64,000 nt of DNA from Kitasatospora sp. NA04385. GTDB lineage: Bacteria; Actinomycetota; Actinomycetes; Streptomycetales; Streptomycetaceae. Of this stretch, positions 17,989 to 26,967 are shown piece after piece. A program made the translations under genes and the position numbers. The stretch lies in contig NZ_CP054919.1 of the NCBI RefSeq assembly GCF_013364235.1, forward strand, positions 3,818,701 through 3,882,700, read 5' to 3'. Every line of letters starts with the position of its first letter. Position 1 is the stretch's first letter. The notes under the pieces were generated by a model. That model worked only from the letters and a program-made list of their open reading frames with translations. It ran no database searches and was not told the DNA's origin.

Positions 17989-19007
17989 CGTGCCTGGCAG
18001 GGAAGATCGTTCTGGACGTGGTGGCGGGCGCCCCGAACAACGGCAAGTCGGACGAGAACACCGGCAGGGTCAAGCAGATGCGAGTCGGCCCGGACGTCCA
18101 CCCGTACATCTCCACGCCCGCGTTCCGGTACTGGCTGCGCGCCACCATGCCCGAGCAGGAGCCGCGCTCGCCGGTGACCCGCAGCGGCGGCAAGGACAAG
18201 CAGCAGGCCCACACCGCGGGCCGCCCCGACCTGTACTTGGACGACGACCTGTTCGGCTACATGGTCGCCAAGCCGCAGGACAGCCACTACCGCGACACGG
18301 TGCTGGCCACCGGAACCTTCGTCTCCGTCGCCCCGCAGCGCCCCACCGAGGACTTCGGCACCATGACCCGGGACTTCCCCACCGGGGAGAATCCCGTGAT
18401 CCACTCCCACGAGTTCTACAGCGCCGTCCTGGCCGGTGACGTGCTCCTGGACCTGCCCCGCGTCGGCGTCTTCGAGACCAACGGCTCGGGTCTGCGGCCC
18501 GCGCTCAGCCCCGAGAGCATCGCCGAGGCGATCGAGGCCGGCGCCGAGGAGACCGTGCTGCGCAGCACCGAGGCGGTGCGCCTGCCGCTGGCGGAGCGTC
18601 GGCGGCGCGTGGTGGTGCTGCTGCGGGCGCTGGCCCGGCTGCACGGCGGCGCGAAGAAGTCCCTCCACTACGGCGACCGCACTCCGGCGCTGGTGCTGCT
18701 GGCCCCTCTCAAGGGCGGGGTGAACCCGTTCACCCGCATCCTGGGCGCCAGCAACGGCAAGGCCGTGTTCCAGGCGGACGTGCTGCGCGAGGAGATCGGG
18801 GCGTGGAGCGAGGAACTGGACGGTCAGGTGCTGATCGGCTGGGCACCCGGCTTCCTCGACGGCCAGCGCGAGCGGGCCGCCAAGGACCTGGCCGACCTCG
18901 TCAAGGCGAAGAAGGTCGCCATCGGGCACCCCCGGACGGTCCTGACCGACCTGGCCGACCGGTTCGAGGAGGGCCGCCACGACGCCTGGTTCGAGGACAG
19001 CGCGTGA
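17985..19007 (+). CDS. cas7: Cascade backbone subunit Cas7 (Cst2/DevR family)
   Basis: 340-residue RAMP protein that polymerises along the crRNA spacer. Seen: an N-terminal strand KIVLDVVAGAPNNGKSDENTGRVKQMRV, STPAFRYWLRATM, and a Gly-rich loop GASNGKAVFQADV. Size and order fit Cst2. ATG 17985 overlaps the cas8 stop, and the stop overlaps the cas5 GTG, so all subunits are translationally coupled. Confidence 0.88.
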   Translation: MTCLAGKIVLDVVAGAPNNGKSDENTGRVKQMRVGPDVHPYISTPAFRYWLRATMPEQEPRSPVTRSGGKDKQQAHTAGRPDLYLDDDLFGYMVAKPQDSHYRDTVLATGTFVSVAPQRPTEDFGTMTRDFPTGENPVIHSHEFYSAVLAGDVLLDLPRVGVFETNGSGLRPALSPESIAEAIEAGAEETVLRSTEAVRLPLAERRRRVVVLLRALARLHGGAKKSLHYGDRTPALVLLAPLKGGVNPFTRILGASNGKAVFQADVLREEIGAWSEELDGQVLIGWAPGFLDGQRERAAKDLADLVKAKKVAIGHPRTVLTDLADRFEEGRHDAWFEDSA

Positions 19008-19681
19008 GCGGCGCCCCGGTCGAGGCGCTGAGGGTGACACTGACCGCCCCGGTGCTTTCCTTCCGCAACCACCTCTACGCCACGGCGCAGGTCACGCACC
19101 CCTGCCCGCCGCCGTCCACCGTCGCGGGCATGCTCGCGGCGGTGGCCGGCGGCTGGGGCAGTGTCGATGTCCGGCTGCGCTTCGCCCTGGCCTTCCACGC
19201 CGCCGGCCTCGGCGTGGACCTGGAGACCTACCACCCGCTGGCGCCCCGGGGGAAGACGCCCTTCCCGGTCCCGCGCGAGCGTGAGTTCCTCGCCGACACG
19301 GTGGCGACCGTGTGGCTGCTGGAGGACATGGACCTGTGGTGGCAGCGACTGCGGCGCCCGGTGTGGCCGATGCGGTTGGGCCGCAGCCAGGACCTCGTCG
19401 GCATCCGCCTCGACCACACCACCTTGGCCCCCGGCGAGGGTGAGCAGCGCGGCGCTCTCGTCCCCGCCTTCCCCAAGGCCCGGGGCACGCCGTTGCGGCT
19501 GCCGATCGCCGCCGCGCCGGACCACGGGCGGGCGGTGTGGGGCGACTTCCGGCACGACGCCACCGGCCGCAGCCCCCTCCCGGTGCCGGGGAGCCGGGCG
19601 GACACCGACGGCCAGGCCGTCGTGCTGCTGCCGCCGGTCCATCCCGCGCTCCACTTCACCACCGCCCCCGACCGGCCCTGA
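19004..19681 (+). CDS. cas5: Cascade subunit Cas5 (Cas5t-like)
   Basis: 225-residue RAMP protein capping the crRNA 5' handle. The N-terminus EALRVTLTAPVLSFRNHLY and the following HPCPPPSTVAGMLAAVAGGW are the standard Cas5 beginning, equivalent to the family's fxxPSxxxxxGLL region. GTG 19004 overlaps the cas7 stop (GTGA). cas3 starts 16 bases after its stop. Confidence 0.88.
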   Translation: MSGAPVEALRVTLTAPVLSFRNHLYATAQVTHPCPPPSTVAGMLAAVAGGWGSVDVRLRFALAFHAAGLGVDLETYHPLAPRGKTPFPVPREREFLADTVATVWLLEDMDLWWQRLRRPVWPMRLGRSQDLVGIRLDHTTLAPGEGEQRGALVPAFPKARGTPLRLPIAAAPDHGRAVWGDFRHDATGRSPLPVPGSRADTDGQAVVLLPPVHPALHFTTAPDRP

Positions 19682-19697
19682 ACCCGGGGAAGCCCAC

Positions 19698-22112
19698 ATG
19701 GACACGAGCACGCGGGAGCTACGGGGTCTGCTGGCCAAGAGCGCGAAGCGCGGCCAGCCGGCCGAGGAACTGACCGCCCACCTGGCGGCCACCTTGACCG
19801 CGGGCAGCGAACTCGCCCACCGCATCGGCCGGATCGACGCCGCCGAAGGCCCCCTGAAGGACCTGTTCTGGCCGGCCGCCCAGCTGGGCGGACTGTGCCA
19901 CGACAGCGGCAAGATCACCGACGGATTCCAGAAGATGGTCCGCGACCGGGCACAGCCCTGGGGCGAGCGGCACGAAGTCGTCTCGCTCGGCTTCCTGCCC
20001 GCCCTCGTCCCCGACGGGTCGCTGCTGCCGTGGGTCGCCGCCGGCGTCGCCACCCACCACCGCGCCCTGACCGGAAGCACCGGCCGGGACCTTCGCTTCC
20101 TCTACGAGGGACTGTCCCCCGACGAACTCGCCGAGCGGATCGGCCACATCGACGACCCCGCGGTACAGGCCATGGCCGGCTGGCTGCGCACCACCGCGGC
20201 CTCCTCCGCCCTGCCCACCGCGCCCCGCCCCGCCGACGCGCCCAACGCCGGCGAACTCCTCGACGCCGCGCACGACGTCCTCGACTGCCTGCTGGAGCGC
20301 TGGTCAGTGGGAGTGGACACCGACACCGGCTTGGCCGCCGCCCTGCTCCAGGGCGCCGTCACCCTCGCCGACCACCTCTCCTCCGCCCACGGCACCCTCC
20401 ACACCGACCAGCCCTTCAACCACCGCTTCCGCCCCACCCTGGAAAAACGGATGGCCCACCGGGGACAGGGGCTGCGCGAACACCAGCTCCGCGCCGCCGC
20501 AACCACCGGCCACATGCTCCTGCACGCGCCCACCGGCAGCGGCAAGACCGAAGCGCTCCTGCTGTGGGCGGCCCTGCAGATCACCGAACTCGCCCACCGC
20601 ATGGGCGGCACCCCCCGCCTCTTCTACGTCCTGCCCTACCTCGCCTCCATCAACGCGATGGCCGACCGCTTCGCCGACCTCCTCGGCGACCCGGGTCTGG
20701 TCGGCGTCGCCCACTCCCGCGCCGCCTCCTACCACCTGGCCGCCGCCATTCGCCCCACCGACGACACCGACCAGGACACGGAGCACCCCGGCCGTCCCGC
20801 ACCAGACGAGGCCGCCAAAGCCCTGTCCCGGCAGGCTGCCACCCGCCTGTTCCGCGAAAGCGTCCGCGTCGGAACCCCCTACCAGCTGCTGCGCGCCGCC
20901 CTCGCCGGCCCCGCCCACGCCGGCCTGCTCGTGGACGCCGCGAACTCGGTGTTCATCCTCGACGAACTGCACGCCTACGACCCCCGCCGCCTCGGCTACA
21001 TCCTCGCCGCCGCCCGTCTGTGGGAGCGCCTGGGCGGAAGGATCGCTGTCGCCTCCGCCACCCTGCCCGACGCCCTCGCCGACCTGTTCACCACCACCCT
21101 CACCCACCAGCCCACCCTGATCGACACCCCCGACCTCGGCCTGCCGCCCCGCCACCGCCTCCAGGTACGCCACCGCCACCTCACCCACCCGGCCACCGCC
21201 GCCGAGGTCCGCGCCCAACTCGAACTCGGCCGCAGCGTCCTGGTCGTCGCCAACAACATCGCCCACGCCCTGGCCCTGTTCACCTGCCTCGCCCCCCACT
21301 GCCGCGCCCTGCACGGCAACGACAGCGCCTTCCTCCTGCACTCCCGCTTCGAGCGCCGGGACCGCAGCCGCATCGAGCGCCGCATCGGCGCCCGCTTCGC
21401 CAGCACCGCGGCCCACCGCATGCCCGGCCTGCTGGTCGCGACCCAGGCCGTCGAGGTCAGCCTCGACCTCGACCTCGACGTCCTGTTCACCGCCGCCGCG
21501 GTCCTCGAAGCCCTCCTGCAGCGCTTCGGCCGGGTCAACCGCCTCGGGCTGCGCGAACCCGCCGACGTCATCGTCCACGCCCCCGCTTGGACCCGCCGCA
21601 GCAAGCAGCCCGGCGAGTTCGCCGACGGCATCTACCCCCGCGAACCCGTCGAAGCGGCCTGGCGGCACCTACTCGACCACCGCCACCGCATCATCGACGA
21701 AACCGACGCGACCGGCTGGCTCAACATCATCTACACCACCGACTGGGGCCGCCGCTGGCACCACGACGTCATCGCCCACCGCCGCAGCTTCGAGAACGCC
21801 TTCCTCACCTTCCACTACCCCTTCGCCGACCGCTCCCGCCTCTCCCGCTCCTTCGACGAACTCTTCGACGGCACCGAAGCCGTCCTCGAACAGCACCTCG
21901 ACGCCTACACCCAAGCCCTCGCCCAGGGCACCCGAGCCGAAGGACGCCTCCTCGCCGACGAATACCTCATCCCCCTGTCCCCATCGGCCGTCCTCCTCAG
22001 CCGCTACGAACACGCCCTGGACGTCCACGTCCTCGACGCCGACTACGACCCCGACCTCGGACTGCTCAATGTCCGCGGCCACCCTCCGGAAGCACACAGC
22101 AGCCCATCATGA
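19698..22112 (+). CDS. cas3: CRISPR-associated nuclease-helicase Cas3
   Basis: 804-residue interference enzyme that unwinds and degrades target DNA recruited by Cascade. The N-terminal HD nuclease shows LCHDSGKITDGFQ (residues ~70) and ATHHRAL. The helicase shows Walker A APTGSGKTEALLLWA, DELHAYD (DExH), SATLP, QAVEVSLDLDLD and QRFGRVNRLG. Every catalytic motif is intact. ATG 19698 has GGGGAAG ahead of it. It should be followed by cas4-cas1-cas2 in a complete I-B operon, but reading frames decay immediately after its stop. Confidence 0.93.
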   Translation: MDTSTRELRGLLAKSAKRGQPAEELTAHLAATLTAGSELAHRIGRIDAAEGPLKDLFWPAAQLGGLCHDSGKITDGFQKMVRDRAQPWGERHEVVSLGFLPALVPDGSLLPWVAAGVATHHRALTGSTGRDLRFLYEGLSPDELAERIGHIDDPAVQAMAGWLRTTAASSALPTAPRPADAPNAGELLDAAHDVLDCLLERWSVGVDTDTGLAAALLQGAVTLADHLSSAHGTLHTDQPFNHRFRPTLEKRMAHRGQGLREHQLRAAATTGHMLLHAPTGSGKTEALLLWAALQITELAHRMGGTPRLFYVLPYLASINAMADRFADLLGDPGLVGVAHSRAASYHLAAAIRPTDDTDQDTEHPGRPAPDEAAKALSRQAATRLFRESVRVGTPYQLLRAALAGPAHAGLLVDAANSVFILDELHAYDPRRLGYILAAARLWERLGGRIAVASATLPDALADLFTTTLTHQPTLIDTPDLGLPPRHRLQVRHRHLTHPATAAEVRAQLELGRSVLVVANNIAHALALFTCLAPHCRALHGNDSAFLLHSRFERRDRSRIERRIGARFASTAAHRMPGLLVATQAVEVSLDLDLDVLFTAAAVLEALLQRFGRVNRLGLREPADVIVHAPAWTRRSKQPGEFADGIYPREPVEAAWRHLLDHRHRIIDETDATGWLNIIYTTDWGRRWHHDVIAHRRSFENAFLTFHYPFADRSRLSRSFDELFDGTEAVLEQHLDAYTQALAQGTRAEGRLLADEYLIPLSPSAVLLSRYEHALDVHVLDADYDPDLGLLNVRGHPPEAHSSPS

Positions 22113-22293
22113 AGCGTACGAGGAACGTGACGTGCGGCACTGGCGACACAGCTCACGAACGCTGCGACGGAAGGCCACGCGAAGGCACTGCCCGCAGCTT
22201 CGAGGCCGGACCGGATGACGGCTGATACACGTATCGGACGACGTATACGGCACCGACGGGGTCATGCGCCGCCAGCAGGCTGGCGCCGCTTCC

Positions 22294-22360
22294 GGCCGTG
22301 CCCATGAAGGTGATCGCACGGCGTAGTTCCTCACGGATCAGGTCCAGCGCCTGTTCGGCG
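22294..22360 (-). pseudogene. Remnant resembling the C-terminus of the zinc-ribbon gene at 26.1 kb
   Basis: The minus strand reads ALDLIREELRRAITFMGTA. The intact gene at 26099-26836 ends ALGRVREELRRAIDQTGTA. 13 of 19 residues agree, including the terminal GTA. Upstream the similarity stops, and the frame runs on past the expected stop. Confidence 0.55.
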
Positions 22361-22542
22361 CCAGCCCGGCCACGGTGCCCACCGGCCCCGACGGTACCGC
22401 CTACACCCTGCCCGCCAGCATCCGCCGCGGCGACGGCGGCCGGGGCGAGCGACACGTTGTCTACTCCGAGCCCGGCCAGGGCGGCAAGGGCGGTTGGAAC
22501 GGGAACACCGGCGACGGCGGACTGGTCGTCATCCTCTGGTAG
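22360..22542 (+). pseudogene. C-terminal remnant of a glycine-rich protein
   Basis: Short in-frame stretch with TAYTLPASIRRGDGGRGER, then GQGGKGGWNGNTGDGGLVVILW and a TAG at 22540-22542. Codon use is typical of coding sequence, but no start or upstream domain remains. It looks like the last ~55 codons of a Gly-rich, possibly surface or phage-type, protein. Confidence 0.45.
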
Positions 22543-22588
22543 GAGTCAACCCACCACCCGACTCCGCGCACGATCGGCCGGACACTCT

Positions 22589-23239
22589 CTAGTGGGCAGT
22601 TGCGGTGAAGTCGCGGATCACCTCCGTGGCGGGCTCCCAGAGCTGCTCCTCCGTGTTGAGGGCGTTGGGCCAGTGCCCGGTGGGGTTGGTGGTCAGTCGC
22701 TGGAGGCGGTGGCTTCCGGCGATGGCGAAGGAGAGCGCAGCGACGGTGCGCAGGTCGACGCGGGAGCCGCGGGCCCGGCCGGCGTCGTGGACGACCCGGG
22801 ACATGGCGGGCCGTCCGCTGCGGGCGATCTCTCGGACCGTGGCGCGGGCGGTGACGGCGTGGGTGGGGCCGCGCTTGACCAGGTTGCCGATGATCGTGCC
22901 GATGCTGGGGCCGCCCGCGAGGTGGGCTTCGCCGCCGGGGGCGGTCGTTATCAGCGTGGCGTACACGGCGAGGGTGGTGGCCAGCATGTTGTCCTGGGCG
23001 ACGAGTTGCAGCGGGTGGGTGTCGCCGGTGCTCGGCGGCAGCGGCACCTCGGCGTCGGCCGCGACCTCGTAGAGGACGTGCGGCGTGGTGGCGATCCTCA
23101 GCCAGGCCCCCTGGCGGCGGTCGCTCGGCGGGGATGACCAACCGCGTGCCCGGTCCAGCCACGCGCCGCGGGCCGGTGGGCGTTCCGCGAGGTGCCCGCA
23201 GAGGGTGTTCAGGTACGTCTCGTCGAGGAGGTCGCGCAT
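22589..23239 (-). CDS. Hypothetical protein, 216 aa
   Basis: Not recognised. The predicted protein begins MRDLLDETYLNTLCGHLAERP and is mostly helical, with no signal peptide, transmembrane segment or metal-binding motif. ATG 23239 has GGGAAGGACC upstream, whereas the longer open frame upstream has non-coding-like composition. The gene is collinear with the 109-residue unknown protein 289 bases upstream, which may share its promoter. Coding bias supports a real gene. Confidence 0.6.
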   Translation of the reverse strand: MRDLLDETYLNTLCGHLAERPPARGAWLDRARGWSSPPSDRRQGAWLRIATTPHVLYEVAADAEVPLPPSTGDTHPLQLVAQDNMLATTLAVYATLITTAPGGEAHLAGGPSIGTIIGNLVKRGPTHAVTARATVREIARSGRPAMSRVVHDAGRARGSRVDLRTVAALSFAIAGSHRLQRLTTNPTGHWPNALNTEEQLWEPATEVIRDFTATAH

Positions 23240-23528
23240 CAAGGTCCTTCCCTGGGTTCGATGTTGAAGTGGTTGGGTGGCGGCCGGGCAGCGCCGTACT
23301 CTCCTCGGGGCTCGGGGCCCGGTTGGTGAAGTGGGGCGTCTCCGTCCCGGCCGCCCGTCCACCGCGGGGCGAAGGGGCCGCTTCGGGTGGGCGGAGAGGC
23401 GGCCGGACGCGGCACCGCTCCCGCGTCGGGACTCGAAGTCCGGGGTGACTCATAAGGTGTTGCTCCGGCCCGGCCGGTGAGCGGGGGCAGCGCTGCCGCC
23501 TGTTCTTGGCGGCGGTTTCCTGGCAGTA

Positions 23529-23858
23529 CTACGAGGCCGTCTCCGCGGTCTTGCGTTCGGCCCAGAGGCGTTCGTACGCGCGGTGGCAGGACCAGTACGT
23601 CCAGCCGGTGACGACGAGGCACAGCGGGAGGAAGCCGTCCCTCTCGTGCCACTCGTGGAGGACTTCTCCGTCCGGGGTGCCGTCGTCGGGGACGAACGCC
23701 GACTCGAAGTGGGCGTTGCCGAGTACGGGTGCCTGGTAGCCGGTGAGCATCCAGCGGCGGCGCAGCGTCCGGCCGTTGGGCCCCTGCTTCGTCGGCGGGT
23801 GCGGGATGGGCCCGGCGAAGCCGAGGGTCGGGTCGGTGGCCTTGTCGTCTGCAGTCAT
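23529..23858 (-). CDS. Hypothetical protein, 109 aa
   Basis: Not recognised. Starts MTADDKATDPTLGFAGPIPHPP and contains WMLTGYQAPVLGNAHFESAF and a Trp/Cys-rich hydrophobic stretch LPLCLVVTGWTYWSCHRAYERLW near the end that could sit at a membrane or in a core. ATG 23858 has AAGGAG eight bases upstream. The gene upstream on the same strand is the IS110-type transposase. Confidence 0.6.
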   Translation of the reverse strand: MTADDKATDPTLGFAGPIPHPPTKQGPNGRTLRRRWMLTGYQAPVLGNAHFESAFVPDDGTPDGEVLHEWHERDGFLPLCLVVTGWTYWSCHRAYERLWAERKTAETAS

Positions 23859-24123
23859 GGGGGCGCTCTCCTTCGCTGGGTGCGGCGGTGCCCGGTGGAG
23901 GGGTCTCCAGGGACGGAGTGGGGGGCGTGCCGGTCGGGGCCGGCGTGCTTCCTGGGGGTGGCGAGGCGGGTGGGCGGTGCGGGCGCCATTCCCACGTAGG
24001 GGCTCGGTGGCCCGGAGATCAGCGGGCGTACCGCGGCCCACCCGCCTCGCGTCCGCCCTGGCCGAGGGCGGAGGTCTCACCCGCAGTACGGGGGACACCT
24101 GCGCCCTGGGACGGGCGGGGCGG

Positions 24124-25506
24124 TCAGCGGGACCTCGGTCTGCCGAGGACGTGCCGGCCGATGCTCTGGCGGCTGACCCCCAGGGTGCTCGCCACGGCGG
24201 AGACGCTGGCGTTGGGCAGGGCGAGGAGGTCCCGGGCGCGGGCGACGTCCTGTTCGCCGAGCAGCGGCTGCCTGGCCAGCGTCGGCGCGCCGGGCCCCGG
24301 GGTGTAGCCGAAGGCGAGGGCGTCGTCGTACCCCACCCCGGTGGTCACGCAGTGGTACAGGCACATGATGAGCTTGCGGCCCAGCTTGCGCAGGGCGGTG
24401 GTGTGGGGGTCGCCGGCCTCGCGCCGGGCGCGGTAGTAGGCCGCCGCGCCCGGGGAGTGCCGGGACCACGAGAACGCGGCGCGGTGGAGCGTGGAGCGCA
24501 GCAGGCGGGACGAGGCGCGGCGCAGGGAGACGCGGACGATGGTCCCGGAGGACCAGGTGACGGGTGAGACCCCGGCGTACGCGGCCAGGGCGCGGGCGTC
24601 GCCGAAGCGCTCGCCGGGCCGGTCGCCGATCTCGGCCAGCAGCTGGGCGCCGAGGATATCGCCGATGCCCGGGATTCCGGTGGTGACGTGGTGGTGGCGG
24701 TGGCGACGGTAGTGGCAGGCCAGGTGCACCTCCAGCCGCCGGACGCGGGCGACCGCGCTCGACAGGGTCTCGGCCAGGTCCGCGATCCGGATGGCCTCGG
24801 CCTCCTCCAGCTGGGGGTGCAGCAGCATCGCGGGTCTGCTGAAGGCCAGGTGGAGCCGCTCGGCCTCGTCCTCCAGCCGACGGGTGCGCCCGGCTTCGCG
24901 CAGCAGGTCGGCCAGTCGGGCGCGGGTGAGCAGGTCGGCCGCCCGGGGTCCGGGCGCGGCGCGCAGGACAGCCAGGGCCTGCGGACTGCTCAGGCCGCCG
25001 CGGGAGGCCGGCCAGGCGGTGATGGCGGCCGGCCAGGCCCGCTCCAGGGCGGCGCGCAGCGCATGGACGGCCTCCATCCGGTCCTCGACGGCCGCCCGGT
25101 GGGCGTGGGCGACCACCCGCAGCGCCTGTGCCTGCGGGCTGCTCTCCAGCACGCGGCGGTAAATCCCCTGGCGGACCAGGTCCGCCAGCAACCTGGCGTC
25201 CGCCCGGTCCGACTTCGCGATGCCCAGGGCGGCGCGGTGGCGGGCAGCCAGGGTCGGATCGACGTGGACCACGCGCAGTCCGGCCGCCAGCAGGGCCCGC
25301 GCGAACGGCAGCCCCACCTCCTCGATCCCGGTCACGCTGGCGGAACGCCAGGTGCGGGCCAGGGACCGCAGCAGATCCAGGTAGGCGGCCACCGGGTCGG
25401 CTTCGTCGGCATAGACGATGCGGCGCTCCAGCAGCAGGACGCCGGCACCGTCGAGCACCGCGAGGTCGAGCCACCCCGACGACCAGTCAATGCCCACATA
25501 GAGCAT
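24124..25506 (-). CDS. IS110-family transposase (DEDD type)
   Basis: 460-residue recombinase. The N-terminal RuvC-like DEDD domain begins MLYVGIDWSSGWLDLAVLD and contains GIAKSDRADARLLADL. The C-terminal Transposase_20 domain has VTTGIPGIGDILGAQLLAEIGD and the Ser-containing region YAGVSPVTWSSGT. After this comes an extra HTH-like tail, SVSAVASTLGVSRQSIGRHVLG, that not all family members have. ATG 25506 is chosen because the family signature starts there; GGAGGGGG lies 13 bases upstream. IS110 elements use a noncoding structured RNA from the element end to choose sites. The element boundaries could not be fixed. Confidence 0.88.
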   Translation of the reverse strand: MLYVGIDWSSGWLDLAVLDGAGVLLLERRIVYADEADPVAAYLDLLRSLARTWRSASVTGIEEVGLPFARALLAAGLRVVHVDPTLAARHRAALGIAKSDRADARLLADLVRQGIYRRVLESSPQAQALRVVAHAHRAAVEDRMEAVHALRAALERAWPAAITAWPASRGGLSSPQALAVLRAAPGPRAADLLTRARLADLLREAGRTRRLEDEAERLHLAFSRPAMLLHPQLEEAEAIRIADLAETLSSAVARVRRLEVHLACHYRRHRHHHVTTGIPGIGDILGAQLLAEIGDRPGERFGDARALAAYAGVSPVTWSSGTIVRVSLRRASSRLLRSTLHRAAFSWSRHSPGAAAYYRARREAGDPHTTALRKLGRKLIMCLYHCVTTGVGYDDALAFGYTPGPGAPTLARQPLLGEQDVARARDLLALPNASVSAVASTLGVSRQSIGRHVLGRPRSR

Positions 25507-25597
25507 GCGTTCGAACACCCCCTCCAGGTGGTAGAAAAAACTACCACCCGAGATGGCGCGGTCGGCGCACCGGGGCACGGAAGAATGGGGCGGGTCA

Positions 25598-25960
25598 GTG
25601 AGCTCGGAGACGATCGACGTTGTGGGGTGCGAGATGCCGCGGGAGGTCGTCCCCCGGGCCTACCTCGCCGACGGCGGCATCTGGCCCGCCGGCCCCCTCG
25701 TCCCCGACGCGCCCCCGGGCGCGCACCTCGGACAGGCCATCGCCGAGGCGCTCAGGGCCGCCATGGAGCGACAGCGTCTGGGCGCCCGCGAACTCTCGCG
25801 GCTGACCGGCTCCCAGGTGACCCACCCCACCGTCATGACCGTCCTGCAGGGCAGCCGCCTGCCCTCCGTGCACACCGTCCTACTGCTCGAAGTCGCCCTG
25901 AAGGCCCCGCTGTACCCCGCCGGCCTGCACGCCGAACTGGCGGACGGCCAGGAGCCGTAG
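25598..25960 (+). CDS. Small helix-turn-helix protein
   Basis: About 120 residues. The second half carries an XRE-like HTH: GQAIAEALRAAMERQRLGARELSRLTG...THPTVMTVLQGSRLPSVHTVLLLEVAL. The N-terminal 45 residues are Pro/Gly-rich. GTG 25598 is chosen; ATG 25634 would give a shorter protein. It is divergent from the IS110 transposase with only 91 bases between them, so it may belong to neighbouring chromosomal genes or regulate locally. No partner toxin is visible next to it. Confidence 0.6.
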   Translation: MSSETIDVVGCEMPREVVPRAYLADGGIWPAGPLVPDAPPGAHLGQAIAEALRAAMERQRLGARELSRLTGSQVTHPTVMTVLQGSRLPSVHTVLLLEVALKAPLYPAGLHAELADGQEP

Positions 25961-26098
25961 CGTCCACGCCCGACCGCAGCAGGGGTCGCGGGAGAGCTGC
26001 TCGAAACAACAGCCCGGAGTCAGGCCAGGCAGCGGCCCGAACCGGGCGCGCCGGACCCAACCCTGGCCGGTATCCGCCGTCCGCGAATCGCCTCGTAC

Positions 26099-26836
26099 TC
26101 AGGCGGTGCCCGTCTGGTCGATCGCGCGGCGCAGTTCCTCGCGGACCCGGCCGAGTGCTTCCTCAGCGTCGATCAGCCCGACCGGCAGCGACGTGCGGAA
26201 CTCACTGTCGCTGAACGCCGCGGCGGGGGCGAGGGCCTGGCCGCACTCGCTGAGCCACTGCTGGACCGTCCACTCGGAACCCCGCTGCTCGTGGAGGGCG
26301 ACCACGGCACGCTGGACCTGGTCGATGCGCTCCCCCAGGGAGTACCCCGCCATCCTCTGGGGCCGCCGCAAGCGGATGAGCAGGCTTTCCAGGAACGAGA
26401 CGGTCTCGCTGGACAGAACCCACAGCCCGGAGGCGAACGCGGTACGAGCGGCGGCGGCCTTCGGGCGGATCGCCGCCGTGAGGCTGGGCGCGGGCATCTC
26501 CCAGATGGCATTGGCGTCGCGGCCGGACTGGCTGATCGAGGCGAGGATGCACTCCTTGAGGAGGCCGGCGGCAAGGAGCGGATCGCCCAGGCCGAACTCC
26601 CGATCACACCGCAGGCAGCAGAGCTTCCCGATACCGTCCCAGTCCCCGGTGACGAGGAAGCCGCTGGTACTGCCGCAGTAGCGGCATTCGACGGGCACGC
26701 TGTCGAATACCGGCGGCGGCTTGGGAAGCGGCCGACCGTAGCAGCTGGCGAAGTCGCGGACGCGACCGTAGCTGGCGTTTTGAGGCGACTTCTGATGGAC
26801 ATTCATCGGCCCGTCAACAGTGATCTTCCAGGCCAT
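26099..26836 (-). CDS. Zinc-ribbon hypothetical protein, 245 aa
   Basis: Not recognised. It has a treble-clef/zinc-ribbon pattern with CRYCGS and CCLRCDREFG about 25 residues apart (near residues 50-80). The helical remainder includes the C-terminal REELRRAI tail that is duplicated as a remnant at 22.3 kb. ATG 26836 has GGAG six bases upstream. It is the last gene of the long minus-strand run and is separated from the EEP gene by 131 bases. Confidence 0.6.
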   Translation of the reverse strand: MAWKITVDGPMNVHQKSPQNASYGRVRDFASCYGRPLPKPPPVFDSVPVECRYCGSTSGFLVTGDWDGIGKLCCLRCDREFGLGDPLLAAGLLKECILASISQSGRDANAIWEMPAPSLTAAIRPKAAAARTAFASGLWVLSSETVSFLESLLIRLRRPQRMAGYSLGERIDQVQRAVVALHEQRGSEWTVQQWLSECGQALAPAAAFSDSEFRTSLPVGLIDAEEALGRVREELRRAIDQTGTA

Positions 26837-26967
26837 CGCGTCTCCATCTCTGGCCCTGCACCGAATTGAGGCCCGCATCCTCGCCACCGTGGAGAGCCCG
26901 TCACCATGCTAGCCGTGCAGAGGGGCGGCTGGGCCTGCTTTGGAGCGCCGCAATCGGGCTGGACTCC

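Larger units (their letters stand above)
22113..22588. other. Scar region with gene remnants in place of cas4-cas1-cas2
   Basis: No intact gene. A 38-codon frame starting ATGA on the cas3 stop (22109-22225) has no recognisable content. Two decayed gene ends, listed separately, lie tail to tail at 22294-22360 and 22360-22542. The pattern suggests deletion and recombination downstream of cas3. Confidence 0.6.

Noticed and set aside
22109..22225. 38-codon frame starting ATGA on the cas3 stop, possible cas4 start
   Set aside because: The sequence shows no Cas4 cysteine or RecB-like motif and has no length. I treat it as debris.
23430..23500. tRNA-like element (hairpin GGACT/AGTCC with a TTCGAG-like loop)
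   Set aside because: It lacks the conserved GTTC T-loop context, a credible anticodon arm and an acceptor stem.
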